A stretch of DNA of 64,000 nucleotides from Eucalyptus grandis (lineage: Eukaryota > Streptophyta > Magnoliopsida > Myrtales > Myrtaceae): assembly GCF_016545825.1 (NCBI RefSeq), contig NC_052614.1, positions 43,804,072 to 43,868,071 on the forward strand, given 5' to 3'. The position numbers and the translations under genes were made by a program. The notes below the pieces were generated by a model. It made no database searches. It was not told the origin of the DNA and was given only the letters and a program-made list of their open reading frames with translations. Below, one piece after another: positions 10,734 to 21,723 of this stretch (within the stretch, counting starts at the first letter, position 1; every line of letters begins with the position of its first letter).

Positions 10734-11091
10734 TCATGTTGAATGCATTCCCAATTCATCCTCTACTCCCACTTCCAATTTCGTTTTTTTGTAGTCAAAG
10801 GATGAATCCATCCCGCCACTACCGTCACCAATTGAAAAACTAGAAAGGGACAAAGGTACATTTGTAGGTGTAAAACTCATTAATCTAGTGTTGACCATTT
10901 TATCTAATCTTTTCATCTCCAAAAGATCCTTTTTTTTTCTTTCTAATTTTAGGCATTTTCCAATTCCTTTTCCACTTATCATAAACAATGGACCCTAAAT
11001 GTTGTACATGAACTCCTAAAATCTTTTTGACAAATATTGCATTTCCAAACCAAATTCCCCCCCCTCCCCCGTGCTTCACTATGAGTAGCAA
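10734..11091 (-). mobile_element. hAT N-terminal BED zinc-finger relic
   Basis: On the minus strand one frame reads VWKCNICQKDF, the CxxC start of a BED finger. After a frameshift it continues MISGKGIGKCLKL then LLEMKRLDKM, which matches the 'HLL..ISGKGIG.C' region of DUF659 hAT proteins. The poly-C tract near 11057-11070 encodes the glycine-rich linker just before the finger. It is dead and truncated; the rest of the transposase is not present on the downstream side, where the inverted repeat lies. Confidence 0.6.
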
Positions 11092-11589
11092 TGGTTTATA
11101 TAAATCTTCATTGCTAGATCTAGGTGGCTGTGTACTCGAGGTGTTACTAGCAATGCTTAACGTTGAAGTTATTCTACAAAAAATACAATTACAAGAACTA
11201 TATATTTAATACATACTACAAGTAAATGTGATGGCAAAAAGCTAAAATAAACAAGCATAACATTCATCATCATTTGCAAGACAAGACTCATTTATCATGT
11301 TCATCCATTCAATATTTTCATAACAAGCATGAAGGACTATGCAATGTCAAATATACTTTTGTCACCTTGCAAAAATGCCAAGCTAGTCATTGCTATTCCA
11401 CAGAACAAAAGTTTTAAGTAATCGTTTATCAAATATCTATAACTTTTGGGCAATCTAAGAGTAGGATAAAGCAGTTTACAAATTAGGAAGTACAGACACT
11501 CTTACGAAGCCTCCTTGTCGGTGTCAAACACCTTGACACATGTCCAAGTTCTATAAAATATTGGTATGGAATGTAATTAAATCTGTCCA

Positions 11590-11840
11590 ATTAAAATAAT
11601 GAATGATTTTAAAAAATGTGGATAGATGTTTTTAGTGTAAATTTATTTATTTATGAATTTCAATCAAATTTATGATATTCTATGCTCTTTTTAAATAATG
11701 ATAATTTATCATATACAAATAAAAAAAATTCAATTATCATACAACATATCAAATCACTTATTTTGAGAAATGACATGTCGGCGTGTTATGTTGTGTCGTG
11801 TCGTGCATTGTATGTCGATATTGATGCTACTTATATCATA
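11590..11840. repeat. Dispersed AT-rich repeat, copy B
   Basis: Partner of 3300-3545 in the same orientation. It shares ATGATAATTTATCATATA, TTTTGAGAAATGACATGTCGGC and a GTCGTGTCGTGC stretch ending with GATGCTACTTA. Confidence 0.5.
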
Positions 11841-12266
11841 GCTTAAATTCAGGAAAATGATTTATTTTAAAAAATATCATTATTCAAAAGATGACTAAGT
11901 ATTGACATTTGAATACGAGAACCCTAATGCTCATTCTTGGGCTCTTGGCAACATGACTAGGTCCTCAATGCTTGAACACAAGATATGTCTATGACTGGTT
12001 TTATATTTATTCGATATAAATCTAAACAAGGGATTTGATCCATGATATTTGCTTCTTCTTCGATTCCATCATAACTTTTTATTTCCTAGTGATCAAAAGC
12101 AGCCTAAGACCTCGTTCAGTTAACAAAAATATGGACAATTATAGGGTAAGTCCTAAAACTCGTGGCCTTCAAGCACTTTAATACTATGACTCTCGTGATC
12201 GAATGAGTGGGAGAGCAAGAGAGGGATGGAGTTGAGATGGGTGATGGTTGCATGTTTCGAATGTTA

Positions 12267-12314
12267 ACAACAATGGTTGTTCGACCAAAAAACAAAAAAA
12301 CAACAATGATTGTT
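12267..12314 (+). mobile_element. Micro-insertion: CGACC plus A-tail with 15-bp duplication
   Basis: The core at 12282-12299 is CGACC followed by an A-rich tail. Flanks are ACAACAATGGTTGTT at 12267-12281 and ACAACAATGATTGTT at 12300-12314, 14 of 15 identical. It has the same design as the stubs at 26803, 41089 and 4643. Confidence 0.65.
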
Positions 12315-12510
12315 AATGTTAGGTTAAGAGATTTCCTTTATGATCTTGGGATCTCCTAAGGGGTGAGAAATTTCAGAATTGTGATATCCTATTATTGGAA
12401 GGAAAAAGATGATTTAAAGAGGCAGAAAACATAAAAAGGTGAGCCCCAATGGACAAATAGTAGCAGTGCGTATCAATGGGTGCGTAATGTTGGAGCACCT
12501 CATGGAAATC

Positions 12511-12917
12511 GGGAAAATTATCAAAAAAATATATGAATTTATTGCACTTTAATCAATTTTATTATAAATCTTTTAATTTTTCTAATCGAGTCTTAAACGT
12601 TTTAATGTTTTGCCAATTAAGTTCATTCAACCAATTTTGATTTGAAATCACTTATATGAATTTGGCCATTCTACATGGTGTGATTGCCAATTGGTTAGAA
12701 GAGGAAGAAGGGAAGAAAAAAGGAAAAATAAAATAAAATAAAAATATATTTGTAAAAAATTATGAAAAATTGTTCATATTATTGATTTCCGGTCAAAATG
12801 GACTTAATTAATAAAAAAAAGTAAAAAGGTTCGGTACTTAATTGGTAAAATTAAAAAATTAAGATTCAATTAATATAAAATTAATAAGTTTATGACTTTT
12901 TTTAGACAATTTTTTCC
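12511..12917. mobile_element. MULE-like TIR element, about 407 bp
   Basis: Left end GGGAAAATTATCAAAAAAAT; reverse complement of right end GGAAAAAATTGTCTAAAAAA. Similarity runs at least 50 bp inward (TTATTGCACTTTAATCAATT against TTATTAATTTTATATTAATT). The flanks do not give a clean 9-bp duplication, so the boundaries are approximate. It belongs to the same family style as 38951-39381 and 41568-42249. Confidence 0.6.
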
Positions 12918-13132
12918 ATCCAAAATTAGTGGTTGGGAAATATAGGGTGTAAAGTGAAAGTATTGTGGTCCTAAGCAAGACCTTAAACTACTTCGATTAT
13001 CTGAGTCAACCTCAACCGTAGAAAAATGGGGTAATGACAAATCAGGGGGCATTTGTAACCAATTTGGAAACAAGTCCCCGTCCAAAATCAGTGGTTGGGA
13101 AATATAGGGTGTAAAGTGAAAAGTATTGGAGG
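12918..13132. repeat. Pair of 50-bp direct repeats upstream of the HDDC2-like gene
   Basis: TCCAAAATTAGTGGTTGGGA to AAGTATTG (about 12919-12965) recurs at 13082-13129 (TCCAAAATCAGTGGTTGGGA). Very few differences, spacing about 163 bp. Confidence 0.8.
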
Positions 13133-13391
13133 ATTTCTGGAAATTTCCTAAAAGGTCCCCACCGAAGAGGCTCCAGCTCCCCGGAGCGGCCACGTCACTA
13201 AGCATCGGCCCGTCGACCGAATCGACGGCTCAGATTCTCCCCGGGCGGGGCGACTCGCATCTTACCGAATCATCCCCAACGGATCCATTCGTCGCCAAAG
13301 GCGAAGCCTCTTGAGAGAGAGAGAAAAAAAACTTAAAAAACTCAAAAAAGAGCCAAAAAAAATAAATAAAAACGGGAAAAAAATCAAAAAA

Positions 13392-13558
13392 ATGTGGAGC
13401 GGAAGCCGAGCCTTCTTCCTCTGCGCCCCGCCCTCCCTCGCCTTCCTCGTCCCTTCCCTCGCCGCCGCCTCCGCCGCCGCCGCCCCCACCGCCTCCGGTC
13501 CCGGCTCAACCCGCTCGGGCCCCGCCCTCCCTCGCCGCCGATCCCCGCGCGCCGCCGC
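13392..13558 (+). promoter_or_regulatory. Leader with out-of-frame upstream ATG encoding a transit-peptide-like segment
   Basis: The first ATG of the GC-rich leader, at 13392, opens a frame reading MWSGSRAFFLCAPPSLAFL followed by Ala-, Ser- and Arg-rich sequence, like an organelle targeting peptide. It overlaps the HDDC2 start at 13559 but is out of frame with it (167 bp apart). It may act as an overlapping uORF, or an indel may have separated a former transit peptide from the enzyme. Confidence 0.5.
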
Positions 13559-16500
13559 ATGGCCACGGAGGCCTCCGCCGCCGCCTCGCCGTCGGGCGAC
13601 GCCGCCGGCTCCCCGGGAGTCGAGAAGCGGACCGCTCCCGCCTCCGCTTCTCCTCTTCCTCCGTCGCCGTCGCCGTCGCCTTCTTCCGCGTCCTCCGCCA
13701 TCGACTTCCTCACTCTCTGCCACCGCCTTAAGGTATCTCCTCCGGTCTCTCCTAGAGCTCCGTTGGAGCTTCTGCTTTGGTTCCCGAAAATGCGGAGAAA
13801 CGGAGCGTGGACAGTGATAATCGTGAACGGAAAGCCGTTCGCGAGAGGGAGGTTGATGAACTCGAATGGAAATGGAGAGCGTTTGTTTGATTCTGCGGTC
13901 GAGGAAGATTATCATGATTGGAGGGGAGAGAGATAGCCGCACCTTATAGATGTAGCTTATTTCGATGGTTTTGGTATGTGCTTCGGCAGTTTGATCGCTT
14001 GGTTTTCTGATTCTAGGCGTACATACACTTTTGTCAGTGCCCGTTATCAAAAGGTTGATAGACGCTATGGCAGATTATGAGCTAAATGTAGCTACTCATT
14101 TGTTGTCTCCAATTGTTCTTTTGTCCATCTTCTGAATTTAGATAAATGCACTTTAATTGTGCTGCTTTAGTGAGGGGAGATTCTACTCAATTAATAGGTA
14201 TTATCTGATTATAGAGTTGAATTTTTTAGAAGGGAAAATGTGGCCCTCAAGTTACAAAAGCACTGTTTTTGTACAAAACAATAAATTGGATAGTTTGGCC
14301 CTATACCGACTGGCATTCCTTTACCTACATTTGAAACTGTCTTTTCGTTTTTGATTTTGTTTCATTTCCATATGGTTGGAATCATGCATGTTGTTTACTA
14401 TGCTCTCTCTCTCTGTCTTCTCCTCCATTTGTCACTGCTTGAGTTTGAATTGTATCAGACGACCAAAAGAGCTGGTTGGGTGAAGAGAGATGTAAAGGAT
14501 CCAGAGTCCATAGGGGACCATATGTATCGAATGGGATTGATGGCGCTTATTGCTTCGGATATTCCTGGTGTTGACCGCAACAAGTTGGTACTTCTATTAG
14601 TTTAATTATTTGGTTTATAATTTTAAGAAAAATTGCTTAGTTTATTCTTTGGACTTACCTGGATCTCTATTCAGTTCATATTCCTGTATATATTCTCTTA
14701 GATATTACGTATTCTAATGAGTACTTAATTAGAAAGAGTATTGGATTTGAAATGTGAAAATTTCTTAGTTACAATCTTTTGACGTGGCTTTGGATGGTGT
14801 TCTTCTTGTTCATTGCTCAGGCAGTGGTGAGTGTTATTGCTTAACAATGAATGTTCTCCTTCATCTACCACATTAGCAATATTGTGAAATATCTTTGACT
14901 TAAGCTAAGGAAAAGAGGATGTGAAATGTCTTTGAACTTTCAATGTCTTTGCTATGATGTCCAGTTCTAAAATATTCTTTTAGTGTTCCTGCTCCCTTTT
15001 CTTAGATTACTTAGATCGGTTTAGCCTTAAAAGTGTGCTTTTAGATGTCAGTTACGTATTAAGAAGTCTAAAACATATTTGAAGATACGTTGCTGAGTCT
15101 ATATTTGTCAAGCTAATGAAGAAAGTATGTGAATACAATCTGTCTATTATTGATAAATGAATCTGGGCCCTCCATTTATTTATTTATTTTTGGATTATAC
15201 AGTCATGAAGCATAGCCACCAATCATGCGAACATGATCTGCTTCCTCTTTTCTGTGTGTTGCTTTCGATTGAGATTTTTTGAATATTTTGTAATCTTGTC
15301 TTTTATTTTATTTTTCTTATTTCAGGTGTATAAAAATGGCAATTGTACATGACATAGCTGAAGGTATGGAGCTTTTCCAGACTACCATTCCTTTTTCTTT
15401 CCTCTGTTGTAAGAAGATGAAATAAAGTCATTAGATAAGTGTAATCTGCTGATAGTGACTGCAAGATAATTGCAAGATAGCATGTCATTCAAGGATAAAA
15501 GGAAGATGGGGAAGTTCTTTTTACCTGACATTGTGCTTCTTTCCCAATTATAGAGTTGTTTTACATGATAATCGATGTTCTGAGAAATAAGTTACTGATT
15601 ACGGTGGTCACCTAGCTTAAACCTTTTTTCATTAGGAACTTCTTGTGTTGAATCTTTGCCCAAGGGTAGAGCAATGAGGCTTCAATCTTATCCTATTTAA
15701 TTGCTCAACTTCATATGTAAGAAAGCATGTCAATTGAGCTGCAAGCTTTTCTGCTAGGAAATTTTTGCGTTGATTCTAATGCCCTCATTGGAGCAAATGG
15801 GCCTTCAGCATTATGCTATTTGATTGTTCAACTTTAAATGTTGCCTAAAGGACATAATGATGAGTAGTGAGTACGTAACAGGGGATGTCATAATGATTAG
15901 AATGTAATGTCCTTACAATGTCATTTGTTGATCTGACGGATTGTTGGTTCAATTGTAGATAAATGTACTTTCAATAGTTTATTTGTGAAGAGAGATTTGT
16001 CCCCAAAGTATGCATTGTTGCTATTGATCTTACCTCTCAACTTTTTGAATTAGCTATTGTTGGCGATATAACCCCTTCTGATGGCATCTCAAAGGTGGAG
16101 AAAAGCCGAAGAGAGAGGGAAGCATTAGATCATATGTGCAGATTACTTGGTGGAGAATCACAGGGTATCCTTTGTGTTTCTTTTCTGGCCTGAATATTTG
16201 TGGTTTCTTCACTTACCCAGTTGCAATTGCAGCAAAGGAGATAAATGAACTATGGATGGAGTATGAGGCAAATTTATCACCAGAAGCCAAAGTTGTTAAG
16301 GATTTGGACAAGGTGCATGTGTTTGCCTTTTACATTATATATGATTTGCAAATGCTTAGCCTCAATTTTACTTTATTACTCATGGACAATTCTTTCACGA
16401 ATTCTCTTAGTTCTCATCAATGGGATAAAAGTATGGCACGTAACTGGTGATCCCTTTTCCATAAAATCAAAAACATTACAACCATTCTATTTATGGTAGA

Positions 16501-19500
16501 AATCTTTCATCATCTTCCCTAAGTTGCTTATGATTTCTCCGTTCTTCCTCTTTTTTTTTTTTTTTTTCTTCTTTTCTGAAAATGCCATCTAAAGCCCAGA
16601 TGAAATGGGCTGACGTCAGATTTTTATTTTAATATAATTGATTGATGGTAATAGGTGAAACATATATACTTGAATGTCCAATGCCAGATGAGGTTTTATG
16701 TCTATTTCTGTATTGGAATTGGTTTAAATCTGGAATTGTATTTACTCACGCATAACGACATGTAAATCTGCCGGCTGACCTATGACTGGGTTTTAGGGTC
16801 TAGATGATTAAACCTACTGCCATTAGACGTGAGCATCGGTCTAGGCTCAACCTTGGACCGATCTTGGGTCGGCCAACCTTGCCGGTCCTGGTCCGATTTT
16901 TAGGGAGATTGGGTCGGTTCTTGGTCCTGGGATTCCTTGAACCAGCATTGTGCAAGTTGATCCTTGGTCCTAGAAGGTTAGGATCGGTCTAACCCAAACC
17001 AACTCTGATTGTATTTATATTATATATCTAATATATTATTTATAAATTTTTATATAGAAAAAACCTAAAACAAACGGCATTAACAACATTAAACAGCTCC
17101 TTAGTGAGTAATCTAAGTAATTTTACACTTTGTATTAATAACTTAGATTTTTAATGTTTTTTACGGTATCAATAATCATAATTTACAAAAAAGGAAAATG
17201 TTTTTATGATAAGTCATCACAACATCCAAAATGGCATAAATAGATTATCATGGCATGCTCTTCTAGTACTTGTTCTCTTTTGTGTTATTTGTCATCTTAG
17301 CCTTCAATTTATCAAAATCAAAATAAATAATTTATTTGCTCGTCACTCGACATTCGCCTCGCTCACTTTTAGTCACTCGTGCCGCCCATCACCCAATGCT
17401 TGCCTTGCTTGTTGTTTGCTACTTTTCCCGCTCGACACTCACCCCACGCTCACCACACGCTCGACGTTTGCCGCTTACCTCTCTTAGTTGACCTCGCTTG
17501 TCATCGAATCCATTGGGTTTGTCTAGTTCTCGATCGTTTTTTCAGGGGTATAAAAAATGAAATAGAAAAATTATCGGTTGGTCCCGGGTTGACCTTGGAA
17601 CCAGACCGAACCCTTAGATCGATTGAGTCTTCGGTCCCAAGCTTAATAGGGTTGGTCTTAGGGTTAAGGGTGGACCAACCCAACCCGGACCATGTTCACC
17701 TCTAACTGCCATTGGTCTCAATTGCCACGTGAGGAAATCCACACTTACCTCAGGAGAGGAGAAGGCCTATCAACTTCTTGTGGATCATGCTTGTGGATAT
17801 AATTACCATGAAAATTATTTGGTGTTTCAGCCATTTTGTCCTTGCTGGTTTCTTTTGTTTTGATGACTAAGTTGAAGGATATGGTTAAGCATTACTTTGA
17901 CTGCGTCTTTTCATCTTTGTATGTTAAGTTAAGCATAGTAGGTGAAATTAGAATCCCATTTTAAGTGGTCATCTGTACTTTATAATCTGAAGGAAATTGA
18001 CATTCTAAATATATTATTATTCAAATTTTTATTGTGCCATATTACACAGGTCTTGAGATTTTGTAATAGTTTTCATTATTTGTGGACTGCAAAACCTACA
18101 AAAATTAATTTTAACGCTTTAACTTTAAGTTGCTGATCTTCAAGTTATGGCATGAGATCAGTTGAGTATGTTTAACACTGTACTGGTTGTTATTCTTGGT
18201 GTTACTTCTGTTATGGTCGCTTCATGATTACTGTTTGAAGCTTTTGGAACTGTATGAGTTACCTTGAGGTAGATACAGATGTGCTTGACACTCTTTGGGA
18301 TGGTGAAATGAAATTAAAATCATGGAAATACTTGATGCAAATTGTAAAGATAGATTTAGCTTGAATGATTATAGGTTCAATAAGAACCACGGTGAATTAA
18401 CTTGTAAACAACAACATGCTATAGTGCCTTGTTCCTACATATGATTTACCTTTCGTTTCTGAGAAAGAATCTAAATGGGGTAATGGTTCATCTTAACATT
18501 CTCATCTAGTTGGTTAGGATCTAAAGCCTTCAACACATTCGGAATCTCTTCAGCTTAATAAGCATAAAGTATTTTGTTGATAACATGAGTGATTGATTTG
18601 ATATACTAATCACATACAACGGGCACTCACTTTGATGGGCTCGTCCAAGTTGCTAAATCATTAGATAAGTGCATCAGTGAGTGCAACACATAATGTCCAG
18701 AACATGATTAAACATCTTTTTGGACCATTGCAAGAGAAACTGTGACAATTTCGAGTGAAGCCATTAAACAATTCGAATGGTTTGAAGAGCTGGTGGTAGT
18801 GTACATATGTGAATGTGAGCACACCCATATTATACCAGATGCTGTCTTCTTAGTGATGCAAAAAGAATGAAGTTGCTCTTTCGAGACTTATCATTGTTGT
18901 AATTAACCTTGAGAAATGTGTTTTGACATTTTTTAATTCTAACAATCCTTCATGTTAATTAGGTGGAGATGATACTTCAAGCCCTGGAGTATGAAAATGG
19001 TAAGGCTTTTCTTCTGCGACAATGGATTGAAGATGAGAAAAATACTTCCCTACCTTTTTTCCTTTGGATGAGCAATTCTTTTTCTCTCTTTCACACTCCG
19101 CATTTCACTGATTATCTGCTCAATAGACTGAATTGTTGTGCAATATTGTGGCATTGAAGGTTGAGAGAAGAGGAGTCATGATTTGTTAGAAGGAGAAAGA
19201 GACTGGCAATATGAATATGCGGATGCTAAGTAGCTGCTACTTATTTGCAAAATGCCATTTCCTTTTCAGTTCTTCTTGGATGATGGCTGCTTTCTTGTTT
19301 GCCTCCATATATGTTGGAAATCTGGCCCTTTCCCTAAGTGATGAGCTACTTTTCCATTCATTCACTTTAGTCTCATGTATGTAGCTTCTGTGAGGCGATT
19401 TTAGAACAGTTGCTGTCAGCATCTTTCTGTGATCTCTTGCTGGGTTGTTCTTTGCAAACAGAGAAAGCCTTTGGCTGTAATCTTTATCAAGTTAGGGTGA

Positions 19501-20485
19501 TGATTCAAATGTTTTCATCTTAATGCAGAGCAAGGGAAGGATCTCGACGAGTTTTTTGTGTCGACTGCTGGTACGTTTATCTTTGTTGCTGTTCATGAAC
19601 ACTTTCAATATGTTTGCCACTTGACTAAACATAGAGAAGTGAAAGCAATGATTTCATCAGTATTTTGTGCATTAGGTTTAAAGCGTTAAGGGAAAATTGC
19701 ATGTAGCATGCTCACCTAATAGTTTTGTTGCAATTTGCAACCGTAATTCATTTTCGCCTTTTCCCTGATCTTTGAGTTTGTTGCCTTATAGGTTTCCTAG
19801 TTGTTGAAAAGCCAGAAATAGTTTATTGATTATTGCGAAGCACCCCTTCTCAACTCTTAATCACCATTAATGGCCATTTCACCCTTCCTATCAATTTTTG
19901 GCCTTATCATAGTTCTTTTTATTTGTCACAAATAGGTAACTATGAGATCATATTGAACTGTTGTTATTGCCTTTTCGGTTAAGGTGATAATATTTCTTTC
20001 AGTTTCTTTCCTGGTACTTTCACTATTTGTTTTGGACAGACCATCTTCTCAATGGTTAAAATCTTACTTCTCTTGTTAAATTGATAGAGAGGATGTGCCT
20101 TAAATAATTTTATAGACTTCGAACAACGGTAAAGTTCCTATCAAAATCTTGCCAAGTCTATGATCTTCTTAATAGCATAGTATTGCACTGTGACCTGTTA
20201 TTTATTTGTATGTACAAGAATGCTCAATTCAAACCGTGCATGATTGAATCTTTTGTTAGTAGTTACATACAAGGAAGCAGCACCTCTAGAAAAAGACAAG
20301 TTAATCTCATTCATGATCTTGTGTCAGTCACGATTAAGTTGTATCGGACAATGCTATCTGCATTATACTTGTTCCACATGGAACGAACTCAAAAAAATTT
20401 CACCATCTTCTCTGCAGGAAAATTTCAGACCGAGTTGGGCAAAGCTTGGGCATCAGAGATAGCATCAAGAAGGAAAAGGCAGTAG
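13559..20485 (+). CDS. HDDC2: HD-domain 5'-deoxynucleotidase (HDDC2/YfbR-like), eight exons
   Basis: Predicted metal-dependent phosphohydrolase that removes phosphate from deoxyribonucleoside 5'-monophosphates. Exons: 13559-13732, 14459-14583, 15326-15363, 16054-16164, 16233-16312, 18963-18999, 19529-19570 and 20418-20485. They join in frame to 675 bp (224 aa), and every intron is GT-AG. Domain order: Ser/Pro-rich start; [18 protein letters not shown]; first metal His in [10 protein letters not shown] pair in [15 protein letters not shown]; far Asp in [19 protein letters not shown]; end [19 protein letters not shown]. This closely matches Arabidopsis At2g23820 as I recall it. The start ATG at 13559 was chosen because the frame upstream has no ATG; an ATG at 13392 is in a different frame. 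Intron 5 (2.65 kb) holds a hAT element. Reaction inferred from the family. Confidence 0.92.
16824..17704. mobile_element. Non-autonomous hAT element, 881 bp, exact 8-bp target duplication
   Basis: Located in intron 5 of the HDDC2 gene. Left end TAGACGTGAGCATCGG; reverse complement of right end TAGAGGTGAACATGG. Flanked by ACTGCCAT at 16816-16823 and 17705-17712, an exact 8-bp duplication as expected for hAT. Subterminal regions are rich in GGTCC/GGACC words, like 4395-4545 and parts of the 52-58 kb array. No transposase seen inside. Confidence 0.9.
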
Positions 20486-20596
20486 TTAAAATATTTTTGA
20501 AGTTTTTCAAATTTGAATCTACGGTACTTCAGGCAAGTGATATGAACGTCATGGAAATTAATGACCCTATTTCAGTGAAATGGTTGGTAGCATCTG

Positions 20597-20624
<28 letters not shown>
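20597..20624 (+). repeat. (CT)n microsatellite
   Basis: About 14 uninterrupted CT units just downstream of the HDDC2 stop codon, probably in the 3' UTR. Confidence 0.9.
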
Positions 20625-20627
<3 letters not shown>

Positions 20628-21051
20628 CTTTCATATCTTACAGCCGCCGTTACCCGAGGAATCGACCTTTGCTAAATTGAGAAGCTCTTTTCTCATCTGA
20701 TTCCGCAATGATTCCATGTTACCTGCTACACATTTGATTCCAGACCTTTTCCGGTTTGGACTTCTCCATGATCTTTAACTGCAGCACATCCTTGGTTTTT
20801 TAACTGGTGTGTTACTTTTTCGCTCTAAATAACATTGATTTGACATGCAATAGCGGGTTTTGTCGATAACTGTTCTTGTTTCCCTTATTAAAAAGTTCAA
20901 TTTTAGGAAGGAAAAAAAATAGCCTTCGTCCAGGAATTTCTTATCTAAAATTTGCTCTAGTCGAAAAAAGGATAAAACTCGCGATATGAAAGTCTCTAAG
21001 TTCACACTCTTTAAAGAGAAGGTAAATGCCTTCATCCTTAACTAATTGAGT

Positions 21052-21119
21052 AGGGCACATTATAGGTTTTTTTTTTTTTTTTTTTTTTTTTTGGGGTGGT
21101 CCTTAAGGGCATATTGTAG
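21052..21119 (-). mobile_element. Micro-insertion: A-tailed stub with 14-bp duplication
   Basis: Read on the minus strand the core (21066-21105) is TAAGGACCACCCC followed by a long A run. Flanks AGGGCACATTATAG (21052-21065) and AGGGCATATTGTAG (21106-21119) agree at 12 of 14 positions, suggesting an older insertion of the same type. Confidence 0.55.
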
Positions 21120-21723
21120 TTTAAAGTTAAAAATACGTTAATTTCATAAATGAAGAAGGGAAAGGACGTTTTTAGAAAGTGAAATCTCTTCCATGGTACT
21201 GCAGTAACTAGGGCTTCACACGATTGTGGATCATGATTTGGACGTGTCAAATATAGGAATTGCATAAACTAGACCTGGAAATGAACCGATATAACTTGGA
21301 GAAAGCAAACATATTTGTACGAAATTTGATTCTGCATTTGCGTGAATTGAGTTTTGATTATGCGCAGTTTTGCACGGACCTCTTAACTAGTTTATCAGTA
21401 ATCAGATCGTCTGTTCTTATTCAGTTTGAGAGGTCCCGGAGGATGTTGTGGTGAAGAAACAATGTCTTGTCTTGGTAGTGAGTCTTCTTCTCTTCAGATG
21501 ATTTCGCGCTCTATTCGTTACTCAACTCATGAGATTGTAATGTCTTTTTCGTGTTCATTGCTTTTATTCTTTTGGAATGCAATCGCCACCACCATCACCA
21601 TGAAAGTGAAACCGTAAACGCAACTGAAAATGGGACCACGAACACATGTCCTTTGACATTCTAAGGCAGAGAGACCAGAAAACAATGGAGAAAAGGGGGG
21701 GAGGGGCATCTTCATCCCCCTCA

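Larger units (their letters stand above)
11092..12510. other. AT-rich intergenic DNA with dispersed repeats
   Basis: No gene recognised. It contains copy B of the dispersed repeat (11590-11840) and the micro-insertion at 12267-12314, described separately. Confidence 0.45.
20486..21723. other. Convergent gap between HDDC2 and the CCR-like gene
   Basis: Presumably the two 3' UTRs plus AT-rich spacer. It holds the CT microsatellite and the micro-insertion at 21052-21119. No further gene recognised. Confidence 0.5.

Noticed and set aside
13394..13732. HDDC2 start at 13394, giving a 279-aa protein
   Set aside because: The codon at 13394 is GTG, not ATG; the first in-frame ATG is 13559.
13262..14050. 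Long minus-strand open frame of 262 codons over the HDDC2 first exon
   Set aside because: It is the antisense of a GC-rich exon and gives Arg/Gly low-complexity peptide; the plus strand carries the conserved gene.
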